Shown here: positions 1 through 5,580 of the stretch, one piece after another
How positions within the stretch are numbered: position 1 is the first letter of the stretch
Layout: every line of letters begins with the position of its first letter
Notes under the pieces: generated by a model
Told to the model about the DNA's origin: nothing
Databases searched by the model: none
The model's input: only the letters and a program-made list of their open reading frames with translations
Program-made: the position numbers and the translations under genes
NCBI GenBank assembly: GCA_029938985.1
Contig: JAOZTW010000175.1
Location: 1 to 8,915, forward strand
Direction: 5' to 3'
Origin: Bacteroidales bacterium
GTDB taxonomy: Bacteria; Bacteroidota; Bacteroidia; Bacteroidales; JAOZQN01
Length of the DNA: 8,915 nucleotides

Positions 1-56
1 CATATTTTTGTAAATACTTGTTAATCATACCAACACTGTTTTGTAGGGACTATCCT

Positions 57-82
57 TATTTTTTGCCACAAGGCAAAAAATA
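57..82. repeat. Perfect 11-bp inverted repeat (hairpin)
   Basis: TATTTTTTGCC at 57-67 pairs perfectly with GGCAAAAAATA at 72-82 around the tetraloop ACAA. The U/A-rich side lies inside the stem, with no U-tract after it on either strand, so it is not a canonical intrinsic terminator. The hexamer GGGACT occurs on both sides (46-51 and 84-89). It could be a transcript-end hairpin for a gene beyond the left edge, or part of a small repeat element. Confidence 0.6.
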
Positions 83-146
83 TGGGACTTGGAAACGTCT
101 AAATAGCATGACAATTACTAATTTAAGTTTTTCACAACAAAAAATG

Positions 147-269
147 GGCGTTTTTCACGAGAGTTAAGTTCAAGGCTTTTTCGAAACATTATAATTTAAG
201 TTTACCTTTGTAAATGAGCATTTCAATATTTCAAATACAACTAAGAAATTGATACTCGTTAAAAACGCC
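147..269. repeat. Inverted repeat pair, 14 of 15 bp, enclosing 93 bp
   Basis: GGCGTTTTTCACGAG (147-161) is matched in reverse complement by CTCGTTAAAAACGCC (255-269), with one mismatch (156 against 260). The G/C-containing ends make this less likely to be an AT-rich coincidence than the other palindromes here. The 123-bp unit has the layout of a miniature transposable element, but I see no convincing target-site duplication in the bases flanking 147 and 269, so the mobile-element reading is only a possibility. Confidence 0.45.
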
Positions 270-325
270 AACAATTCATTATTTTAGATTATACACTGTT
301 TATTATTTCATTTTCATTAAAATCA

Positions 326-1507
326 TTATTCTGTAATATATTTGCACAATGCTTTTCCCATATCATATCCCATTTGACACAAGCTTTTTTCAGTCCATGG
401 TTTTCCGTCTGTTCTGGTATTCCAGTCGCACTCGTGCGTGAACGAAAACTCTATTGAACTATAACAAGGAATACCATTTTTTTCACAATCCAAGCCCGAA
501 CTATATTCGTCTGCAATAATATTTCCTTGTTTAAATTTTGTTTCAGATAATTTTGTGGGTCTAATGTTGGCGTACTGTTCATAAATGTCCCAATATCTAT
601 CAATATTTTTTTGTCTATCTGTGCCTTTGTACATATTAAAATAACAAAAAACGGGATAGGTAGCACCAGGAAAAGTTGAATGCACGTCAATAAAAACTCT
701 ATAATCATTAGTATTTTGAGTTTGCTCAATCTGACTTTTCACTTCTTTAACAGCTTTCCAATGCGACTCAGGATTCCAATCTCTATTAAAATCAATAGGT
801 TTTTGCATTCTTCCGCTTGCACCAATTGCCACATTGTCCACGTCCATCATTGGTACTATGTGTAGAGTTGCTTTTTTTCTAAATTCTCTCGCAAGACTAT
901 CTTCCGAAATAATATAATCAACAAATCCCTCAATCATAAAATTAGACATGCTTTCAAAAGCATGTTGTCGGGCAATTACCCAAACTAAATCTTTGTTATC
1001 GCCATCGGCCACAATTATTTTTGGAACACGCCTTCCGCCCTCACTTTGTACAAGAGTGGTTGTATCAACATTTTTGTTTGAAGCAATTTTATTGGTATAG
1101 TTTAAAACATCTGAATAAACATACGGAAAACCGGTTGCAAAATATACTGTATCCTCTGTAAATATAGAAGAAATTGTTTTTTTTCTGTTATTTGATTTAG
1201 ATTTTATTTTAGTCCAATTTTCTTTATCGTAGCTATAAACAGGATTTTCAGGAGCCATTACTCTGTAATCATATTTAATATCAATATTCAGTTCTTTTTC
1301 TTTATTAAAATCAAAGACTTTAAAATAAAACCAACATTTTGTAGTGTTTGTTGAAGTTTGCAGAGCAGGCATTACTACAATTGTATTTGTAGAGTCCACA
1401 ATTGACAAAACGTCAATATTGCCACCTTCAAAATCTGCGTCAACTTTAATTTGTGAAAAACTATTATACACCGAAAATAATAGCACTAATGTTATGATAT
1501 ATTTCAT
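326..1507 (-). CDS. Exported M14-family zinc carboxypeptidase, cytosolic-carboxypeptidase-like
   Basis: 393-residue metallopeptidase that should remove C-terminal residues from peptides. Residues 1-19 form a Sec signal peptide ending FSQ, so the enzyme is probably periplasmic or secreted. Residues about 55-135 resemble the beta-sandwich that precedes the catalytic domain in cytosolic carboxypeptidases (WFYFKVFDF, PVYSYD, VYFATGFPYVYSD). The catalytic domain follows: His182 and Glu185 in an HxxE motif, and His276 in DVHS, as zinc ligands; NRDW at 241-244 as the substrate-carboxylate site; Glu353 in SIEFSF as the probable catalytic base. The set is complete, so it looks active. The start overlaps the last stop of the decayed TIR gene by 4 nt (ATGA), but this is probably chance, and a separate promoter may lie at 1552-1581. 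The family is seen clearly; substrate and biological role are unknown. Confidence 0.88.
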   Translation of the reverse strand: MKYIITLVLLFSVYNSFSQIKVDADFEGGNIDVLSIVDSTNTIVVMPALQTSTNTTKCWFYFKVFDFNKEKELNIDIKYDYRVMAPENPVYSYDKENWTKIKSKSNNRKKTISSIFTEDTVYFATGFPYVYSDVLNYTNKIASNKNVDTTTLVQSEGGRRVPKIIVADGDNKDLVWVIARQHAFESMSNFMIEGFVDYIISEDSLAREFRKKATLHIVPMMDVDNVAIGASGRMQKPIDFNRDWNPESHWKAVKEVKSQIEQTQNTNDYRVFIDVHSTFPGATYPVFCYFNMYKGTDRQKNIDRYWDIYEQYANIRPTKLSETKFKQGNIIADEYSSGLDCEKNGIPCYSSIEFSFTHECDWNTRTDGKPWTEKSLCQMGYDMGKALCKYITE

Positions 1508-2006
1508 ATTAAAAAGGAATTAAATTTTTTAGTAAAACTATAATTTAAACTCAAATATTGATAAGTAAGGAATGATACAATTATGTGATTATAAACCAAT
1601 AGATTAAAGAAATACAAATGTGTAAAAACTTTTGTATGGGTACTTATTATTTTTGTATCAGTTGGTTCAATCAAAAGAGGAATAATTCTTTTTTGATATT
1701 TTACTGCAATCTCCAATTCTTCCAAGCAACTTTTGGATACAACTGATGATGGTGATATTAAAAACAAAAATTGTCTGCTTGAACAACTCCTATATTTATC
1801 ACATTTTTTAGGCTTGCTCCAGAGCTAATGTCTGTTGTTTTGTTCCAGTTTGTTATTCCATTCAGATTAAGAGTATTTTGAATTAAATTTTTAGTATCAA
1901 GGTCTTCTTTGCAAAAAGCGAGGAAAGTATTTGTAGTAAAATTGTCAATATTTTTTTTTGATGTAGCTATAAAATCTGCGTGTAAAACAGTTGGAAGACA
2001 TGGTGT
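1504..2006 (-). pseudogene. Second TIR domain remnant, in two frames
   Basis: Two pieces with no start codon of their own. From 2006 to 1758, in a frame shifted from the upstream one, the reading is TPCLPTVLHADFIATSKKN, then NTFLAFCKEDLDTK, LNLNGITNW and IGVVQADNF, the first half of a TIR domain. From 1767 to 1504 the reading is FLISPSSVVSKSCLEELEI, then YQKRIIPLLIEPTD and FTHLYFFN, the second half. The Glu of SCLEE occupies the position of the TIR NADase catalytic glutamate. The second piece opens only with a TTG inside the domain, which is not a credible start. Its last ~30 codons have no TIR similarity and run into the M14 gene by 4 nt. Confidence 0.75.
1552..1581 (-). promoter_or_regulatory. 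Possible Bacteroidota promoter for the M14 peptidase gene
   Basis: On the minus strand AATATTTG (1559-1552) matches the -7 consensus TAnnTTTG with one mismatch, and ATTG (1581-1578) is a one-mismatch -33 element 18 bases upstream. This would give a leader of roughly 40 nt before the ATG at 1507. It lies inside the eroded end of the TIR gene. Both elements are short and the region is AT-rich, so chance is a serious alternative. Confidence 0.3.
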
Positions 2007-2821
2007 TGAATTTCTGCTCCATTTTCTTTATAAAAATCTTTTGTTCCCAACCATTTAAAAGCATTCTCAAAATCAACACCACTTAATAAATATTTTTTAG
2101 ATTTTTTATGTTCTTCCCATTCAAGTGCACTGTCAAGATACATTGTGTGTTCTCTAACATAATCTTTTTGCAGTTCTATCAGACTACACAAACCCTCTAT
2201 TCCTGCATCATAACTATCAATAAACTCCCATTGTTCTAATGGTATATTAAAATCCTCATTCTGACTAAGATATATCCAATTTAATTTATTAATTAGTGGG
2301 TGCATTTTGTCCCAACAATCGGTGGGTTCAACATGTATTATTGGTATTATTCTTTTGTTGTATTTTAGGGCTAAAATAATTTCCTTTAAACAATAGATAG
2401 AGTTTACTGAGTGTGGTGAGATTACAAAAATGAAATTACCTGCTCTTCGTATTCCTTCATCAATTTGTTGCTGAAAGTCAACGCCAAGAGGAATGTCGTT
2501 CATGTCAAACCATATATTGTAATTTTTGGCTTTTAAGGAGTTATATAATTTGCGTGCCAGTGCAATACTGTGTCTTCGTCCGTAAGAAATAAAAACATTG
2601 TTTAATAGATGAGCGTCGTAAAGGAGTGTTTTGTCTCTACTTTTTGCAGAATTTAAGTAGCTAACAACATCGTCAAGAGTTTTTAACCATATTCCACCAT
2701 TTGAAGTAACAATTTTTCTAATTTGTTTTATTTCTTCAACTTGTTCTTTGGTAAAACTCTTCTCTCCATCTTCTTCCAAAAAACAAAGTATTGTATAATC
2801 AGGTTTTTTTAAATGAATCAT
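1967..2821 (-). CDS. TIR-domain protein fragment (end of DRHyd domain plus first TIR domain)
   Basis: 284-codon open frame, the central piece of the broken gene. Residues 1-57 are the C-terminal half of the DRHyd domain (CFLEEDGEKSF, NGGIWLKTLDDVVSYLN). Residues 75 to about 205 form a full TIR domain: VFISYGRRHS (76-85), YNIWFDMNDI (101-110), NFIFVISPHSVNS (129-141), YCLKEI with Glu147 as candidate NADase catalytic residue, and KRIIPIIHVEP. Residues 220-260 (REHTMYLDSALEWEEH, YLLSGVDFENAFKWL) are the helical linker common after such TIR domains. The last 14 residues are out of frame. The ATG at 2821 lies 22 nt inside the upstream frame and translates as MIHLKKP, so it is probably an accident of the frameshift. 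If translated alone it would still contain an intact TIR domain, which usually hydrolyses or cyclises NAD+. Confidence 0.72.
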   Translation of the reverse strand: MIHLKKPDYTILCFLEEDGEKSFTKEQVEEIKQIRKIVTSNGGIWLKTLDDVVSYLNSAKSRDKTLLYDAHLLNNVFISYGRRHSIALARKLYNSLKAKNYNIWFDMNDIPLGVDFQQQIDEGIRRAGNFIFVISPHSVNSIYCLKEIILALKYNKRIIPIIHVEPTDCWDKMHPLINKLNWIYLSQNEDFNIPLEQWEFIDSYDAGIEGLCSLIELQKDYVREHTMYLDSALEWEEHKKSKKYLLSGVDFENAFKWLGTKDFYKENGAEIQHHVFQLFYTQIL

Positions 2822-3032
2822 CTACTACTTCGGCAAACGAATACCAGCCAATTAGTTTGGGAGTTAGAACATAAAGACAAAATTCACAATGTTCACGTTC
2901 ATAAAGTTCTTTTTCCCAAGCTTCATCATTCCATTCATCAATAACTGGATTAAAATAATCTATTTCAAGTTTTGGAATAATATAATCCCACCAAGTTGAG
3001 TCGGACACAGTTCCTCCAAGAAATACTTTCAT
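2799..3032 (-). CDS. Nucleoside 2-deoxyribosyltransferase-like (DRHyd) fragment, 5' end of the TIR gene
   Basis: 77 codons encoding the N-terminal half of a Nuc_deoxyri_tr2-type domain: KVFLGGTVSDSTW (2-14), IDYFNPV (24-30), HCEFCLYVLTPK (48-59) and YSFAEVVDDS (64-73), with Glu68 at the position of the family's active-site glutamate. Translation then hits A7 and stops at TGA (2799-2801). The protein matches the first part of the 130-residue neighbour at about 60% identity. This is the true start of the composite gene: ATG at 3032, same position as in the paralogue, with no in-frame upstream extension of the domain. Alone it is too short to fold as a full domain. Confidence 0.72.
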   Translation of the reverse strand: MKVFLGGTVSDSTWWDYIIPKLEIDYFNPVIDEWNDEAWEKELYEREHCEFCLYVLTPKLIGWYSFAEVVDDSFKKT

Positions 3033-3265
3033 TTTAATTCTGTATTAATGTATTAATAAATATTGGAATTAATGGAATTTAAGAAAAAATACCATATTTT
3101 CAATCATGTATATATTACAAATAGTATTCAATTATAGACATTATTTTGTGTTCTGTTTTATCACATTAGAAAAACGAATGTACAAAGATTCAGGCTTTTG
3201 ATATTAGGTTGGAAAACAGTCTTAATTTCAAAAAACTGAAACTTGCTAAATTTGGTAATTGTATT

Positions 3266-3658
3266 TTAGTGTGTGTTTAAATATTCTATTACCTCTTCAA
3301 TTGATTGTAGCCAAGCTCCTCCATTTTTCTTAACCATTTTTCCAACAGCATTGATAGATTTTACCTGAAATTTAGAAAAACTTTTACCTCCGTCTTCTTG
3401 AATTATACAAAAAATTGTTTTAGTAGGTCTTTTATTCGAATCATCAATTACCTCTGCAATTGAATAATATCCCTTATACTTGGGAGTAAAAATATATAAA
3501 CAAAAATCACAATCTTCTCGTTCTTTTAGCTCTTGTTTATATGCTTCGTCGGTCCAGGCTTCAACTACAGGATTGAAATAATCTATTTTTAATTGTGGTA
3601 TAATTTCATTTCGCCATGTTGAATCGTTTACGGTACCACCAAGAAAAACTTTTTTCAT
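3266..3658 (-). CDS. Nucleoside 2-deoxyribosyltransferase-like protein (DRHyd family)
   Basis: Complete 130-residue single-domain protein. The family (Nuc_deoxyri_tr2 / DRHyd) shares a Rossmann-like fold with nucleoside 2-deoxyribosyltransferases, which break or exchange the N-glycosidic bond of nucleosides; related domains occur in bacterial conflict systems. Visible motifs are VFLGGTVNDSTW (4-15), IDYFNPVVEAW (25-35), CDFCLYIFTPK (50-60), GYYSIAEVIDDSNKRP (63-78; Glu69 is the candidate catalytic residue), CIIQEDGGKSF (84-94) and NGGAWL (112-117). It ends right after YLN, the point at which the neighbouring paralogue continues into its TIR domain. No signal peptide or membrane segment, so it is cytoplasmic. 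A 14-bp palindrome lies 38 bp upstream of the ATG. The true substrate (nucleoside, nucleotide or NAD derivative) cannot be read from sequence. Confidence 0.8.
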   Translation of the reverse strand: MKKVFLGGTVNDSTWRNEIIPQLKIDYFNPVVEAWTDEAYKQELKEREDCDFCLYIFTPKYKGYYSIAEVIDDSNKRPTKTIFCIIQEDGGKSFSKFQVKSINAVGKMVKKNGGAWLQSIEEVIEYLNTH

Positions 3659-3696
3659 CTTTTTTTTATTTTGATTAATTATTATTATAATATTAA

Positions 3697-3737
3697 GACA
3701 ATAGATAAAATAAAATTAATTGTTTTTATCTATTGTC
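3697..3737. promoter_or_regulatory. Perfect 14-bp palindrome upstream of the DRHyd gene (operator or hairpin)
   Basis: GACAATAGATAAAA (3697-3710) pairs perfectly with TTTTATCTATTGTC (3724-3737), loop 13 nt. On the minus strand it sits 38 bp before the DRHyd start and 177 bp after the SLATT stop. No U-tract follows the stem in the minus direction (the next bases are mixed A/T), so a repressor-binding site or leader hairpin is at least as likely as a terminator. Confidence 0.45.
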
Positions 3738-3749
3738 CATTATTTAGTG

Positions 3750-3770
3750 AAAATGAAATAATAAGTAACT
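3750..3770. repeat. Dispersed 21-bp repeat, copy 1
   Basis: AAAATGAAATAATAAGTAAC plus one T matches positions 8849-8869 in the same orientation at 20 of 21 bases (mismatch at 3763). Both copies are intergenic, and both are followed by a T-rich stretch containing GTTTTTTG-like sequence. Function unknown; the AT-rich context makes chance possible. Confidence 0.35.
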
Positions 3771-3815
3771 CCAAGATACGCTGTTTTTTGTTCTTTTAAT
3801 AATTTAAAAATCTGC

Positions 3816-3856
3816 AAATAGCGAGCTATTTAATTACTTTTTTAATTTTTAAAAAA
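3816..3856. terminator. Weak candidate terminator region after the SLATT gene
   Basis: AAATAG (3816-3821) and CTATTT (3826-3831) form a short stem with loop CGAG. On the minus strand it is followed after 5 nt by TTTTTAAATT. Next to it, TTTTTTAA (3838-3845) and TTAAAAAA (3849-3856) form a second AT-only stem. The pair lies about 60-100 nt past the SLATT stop codon. The stems are short and AT-rich, so termination activity is uncertain; it could act in both directions. Confidence 0.3.
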
Positions 3857-3913
3857 GGGCAAAATAAACAAGTAGATTGGGATTAGTTATTTTTTCTTTT
3901 TCACTTAGGTATT

Positions 3914-4651
3914 TTATTTTTCGTCTCCTTCTATTCCTTTCAATTTTTTATTTAATTCAGCATCATCAACTTTATCTTTTTTGTCAAATTCTTTTAGCAA
4001 CATTTCTTCTGCCTTTTTGGCAAATTCATTTGGTTGTTTTTTCACTGAACGCCATTTTTGATTTTGCTTATTAAGAGAACCTTCAACTTCTTCTACCAAC
4101 ATAGGGTATGCATCTTCTTCGTCATAAGGTTCTGTTCTTGTAATAAATTTGTATCTTTGTTCTTGTAAGCCCATTTCTAATGAACGATAATCTTTCCACG
4201 TTTTGTAATAGTCTTCCAAGTCAACAAGACCTTTAATTATTACAATAAGAATACCTCCAAGTGCTGCAAGCATTTGTAATACATGCGACATTGTAAAAAT
4301 TGGTTTTATTATTTGTACGTCATCTATCATCATTTTTTTATCCCAAATAACAATACTTTCAAACACAGATAATGCTGCAAATATTATAAGTACAGGAATT
4401 GAAGCTGCAATAATTACTTCCCAACGTTTTAGTTTTTTATACTTTTTTTGCGACTCCGAAGCTTTCCTTCCAAAATACGTCATCTGGTCTACAACACGTT
4501 GTTCTAAGTATTGATCGTCTGTCATTGTTTGACCAACTGTCTTCCTCGGGTTTTTGTTATGTATTGCTCCTTGAAAGTCTTTCACTTTCTCATGTTTTTC
4601 TTTTTTAACATCTGGATTTTCATTTAAATCCGGATTTTCGTTTTCTGCCAT
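3914..4651 (-). CDS. SLATT/DUF4231-type two-TM membrane protein
   Basis: 245 residues. A charged N-terminal region (1-45) leads into the helix YLEQRVVDQMTYFGRKASES (48-67), then two transmembrane segments (about 79-103 and 118-144) joined by a short loop, then the conserved post-TM stretch DLEDYYKTWKDYRSLEMGLQ (144-163) with RYKF and TEPY. A charged, probably helical C-terminus follows (195-245). This layout is that of DUF4231 and the wider SLATT group, predicted inner-membrane pore-forming effectors in bacterial conflict systems driven by nucleotide signals. Here the nearest downstream genes encode DRHyd and TIR domains, which fits that setting, but gaps of 255 and 329 bp suggest it has its own promoter. 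No signal peptide; the first TM segment should anchor it. Identification of the family is good; effector activity is inferred. Confidence 0.78.
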   Translation of the reverse strand: MAENENPDLNENPDVKKEKHEKVKDFQGAIHNKNPRKTVGQTMTDDQYLEQRVVDQMTYFGRKASESQKKYKKLKRWEVIIAASIPVLIIFAALSVFESIVIWDKKMMIDDVQIIKPIFTMSHVLQMLAALGGILIVIIKGLVDLEDYYKTWKDYRSLEMGLQEQRYKFITRTEPYDEEDAYPMLVEEVEGSLNKQNQKWRSVKKQPNEFAKKAEEMLLKEFDKKDKVDDAELNKKLKGIEGDEK

Positions 4652-4689
4652 TTTTTTAATTATTAGAGTTATTAAATTACATTTCGGAA

Positions 4690-4720
4690 CAAAATTAACA
4701 ATTTGTATTATAATAAAAAA
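4690..4720 (-). promoter_or_regulatory. Candidate Bacteroidota promoter for the SLATT gene
   Basis: On the minus strand TAATTTTG (4697-4690) fits the TAnnTTTG -7 consensus exactly. TTTT (4720-4717), one mismatch from the -33 TTTG, lies exactly 19 bases upstream. Transcription would start near 4683, giving a leader of about 30 nt before the ATG at 4651. It is the best promoter match in the window, though the motif is short and the region AT-rich. Confidence 0.42.
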
Positions 4721-4879
4721 CTTTTTTTATTTTTTTTTACAAAAAGCAAAGGATGCAATATTAAAAACTGGATTTAAAAAAGTATAATTAGCAGTATTAG
4801 TTGTTGTATATCAGTTATTAAAAAGTTTAATTAGTTTGTTTTAACATTTTTTAATTATTTGTTGTTTTTTGACAATTCC

Positions 4880-4910
4880 TAAGTCGTATTTATTATAAAA
4901 ATATGACTTA
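4880..4910. terminator. Hairpin downstream of queE, possible terminator
   Basis: TAAGTCGTATTT (4880-4891) pairs with AAATATGACTTA (4899-4910), 12 bp with a 7-nt loop. The one imperfect pair is a G·U wobble in plus-strand RNA but an A-C mismatch in minus-strand RNA, so the fold is slightly better in the direction opposite to queE. There is no U-tract after it in the queE direction. It begins 70 nt beyond the queE stop. Confidence 0.3.
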
Positions 4911-4980
4911 TAAATTTATTTAATTCATATTTTAAAATAATTAGTAATTATATGTTTATAAATGCAAATTTTATGACCGT

Positions 4981-5577
4981 CTAAGGTATTTTTATAAATT
5001 TATGTGCTTGCATTGATATTTTCCATTTTGGATTATTTAGAATGTAATAAAAAATTTTTTTAGTTATTTTTTTATAATTACTCCATTCGGCTTGTAGGTA
5101 TAAGTGACATTCGCTATTAACAAGTTTGGCATATTTTTCTGCCCAAATAAAGTCTTCGTCATCTGTAATTACAATTTTTAACTCATTGGCTTGTTCTATA
5201 ATTGATTTTTGTGGTGGGGATTTTTTTTTAGGAGATAAACATATCCAATCCCACTGTCCAGTTAAATTATAAGCTCCAGAAGTTTCTAAATAAATTGTTA
5301 TTTTTTCTGCTTTTAATTTAATGCAAAGTTCAGTAAGGTTATAAAGTAGCGGTTCACCGCCTGTTACAACAACTGTTTTTGCTGGATATAATATAGCCTT
5401 CTTTACAATTTCATCTATTGTGGTTTGTTTTTGAATATCAACACTCCACGACATTTTTGTGTCGCACCAATCACAACGGATATCGCAACCTGATAGTCGC
5501 AAAAAATATGCCGCTTTTCCTATGTGAAACCCTTCTCCTTGCAAACTGTAAAATTCTTCTATTAAAGGTAGTTTCAT
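4981..5577 (-). CDS. queE: 7-carboxy-7-deazaguanine synthase (radical SAM)
   Basis: Converts 6-carboxy-5,6,7,8-tetrahydropterin to 7-carboxy-7-deazaguanine, a step towards preQ0 and queuosine in tRNA. The 198-residue length is normal for the short QueE form. Seen in sequence: FYSLQGEGFHIGKAAYFLRL at the N-terminus; the 4Fe-4S motif Cys31-X3-Cys35-X2-Cys38 followed by DT; TGGEP at 72-76 and ETSG at 98-101 for SAM and substrate; SPK at 115-117; and the C-terminal SMQAHKF typical of QueE. All key residues are present. The ATG lies 3 nt after the stop of the caspase-domain gene, so it is probably the second gene of that operon and may be translationally coupled. No other queuosine genes (queC, queD, queF) are in the window. 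Cytoplasmic. Confidence 0.93.
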   Translation of the reverse strand: MKLPLIEEFYSLQGEGFHIGKAAYFLRLSGCDIRCDWCDTKMSWSVDIQKQTTIDEIVKKAILYPAKTVVVTGGEPLLYNLTELCIKLKAEKITIYLETSGAYNLTGQWDWICLSPKKKSPPQKSIIEQANELKIVITDDEDFIWAEKYAKLVNSECHLYLQAEWSNYKKITKKIFYYILNNPKWKISMQAHKFIKIP

Positions 5578-5580
5578 TTT

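Larger units (their letters stand above)
1..325. other. Non-coding left edge, downstream of the M14 peptidase gene
   Basis: No convincing gene is visible on either strand; the longest minus-strand reading I tried from an ATG near position 108 is only about 17 codons. The stretch holds a perfect hairpin (57-82), a near-perfect 15-bp inverted repeat (147-161 with 255-269), and a 12-bp direct repeat TAATTTAAGTTT at 119-130 and 192-203. A weak plus-strand promoter-like pair (TTCG at 180-183, TACCTTTG at 203-210) lies between the inverted repeat arms, but it points into the 3' end of an antisense gene. No U-tract terminator is visible after the peptidase gene. Confidence 0.6.
1504..3032 (-). pseudogene. 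Broken DRHyd-TIR-TIR gene (three frameshifts, truncated 3' end)
   Basis: Read through three 1-nt shifts, this stretch encodes one protein: an N-terminal nucleoside 2-deoxyribosyltransferase-like domain, a complete TIR domain, a linker, and most of a second TIR domain. Shift 1 is in an A7 run (plus-strand T7 at 2804-2810): removing one A joins VVDDSFKK to PDYTILCF, exactly as in the intact paralogue at 3266-3658. Shift 2 is near 2004-2008: adding one A turns EIQHHVF into EIQTPCLPTVLHADFIA, matching the linker usual after such TIR domains. Shift 3 is in the T run at 1766-1770: one more T gives DNFLFLISPSSVVS. After about 1620 the similarity fades, so the original C-terminus is missing. The other coding regions (about 6.2 kb in total) show no frameshift, which favours true decay over general sequencing error, although local error is not excluded. 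Confidence 0.78.
4652..4980. other. 329-bp intergenic region between queE and the SLATT gene
   Basis: Very AT-rich, with no credible ORF. It holds the SLATT promoter candidate (4690-4720) and, nearer the queE stop, a 12-bp hairpin (4880-4910). The middle (about 4740-4870) shows only AT-rich sequence with runs of T and no further structure I can support. Confidence 0.6.

Noticed and set aside
180..210. Plus-strand promoter TTCG-N19-TACCTTTG
   Set aside because: Spacing fits, but nothing is encoded downstream on the plus strand except antisense to the M14 gene; kept only as a note in the left-edge entry.
337..344. Plus-strand TATATTTG as a promoter
   Set aside because: It lies inside the last codons of the M14 gene and has no open frame downstream on the plus strand.
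1504..1767. Stand-alone small protein starting at the TTG at 1767
   Set aside because: The start lies inside a TIR beta-strand (FLFLISP) and the frame continues from the upstream fragment after one base; it is a remnant, not a gene.
4981..5577. queE as part of a 7-deazaguanine DNA modification (dpd) island
   Set aside because: No dpd genes, QueC, QueD or tRNA-guanine transglycosylase-like gene are in the window; ordinary queuosine precursor synthesis explains it.
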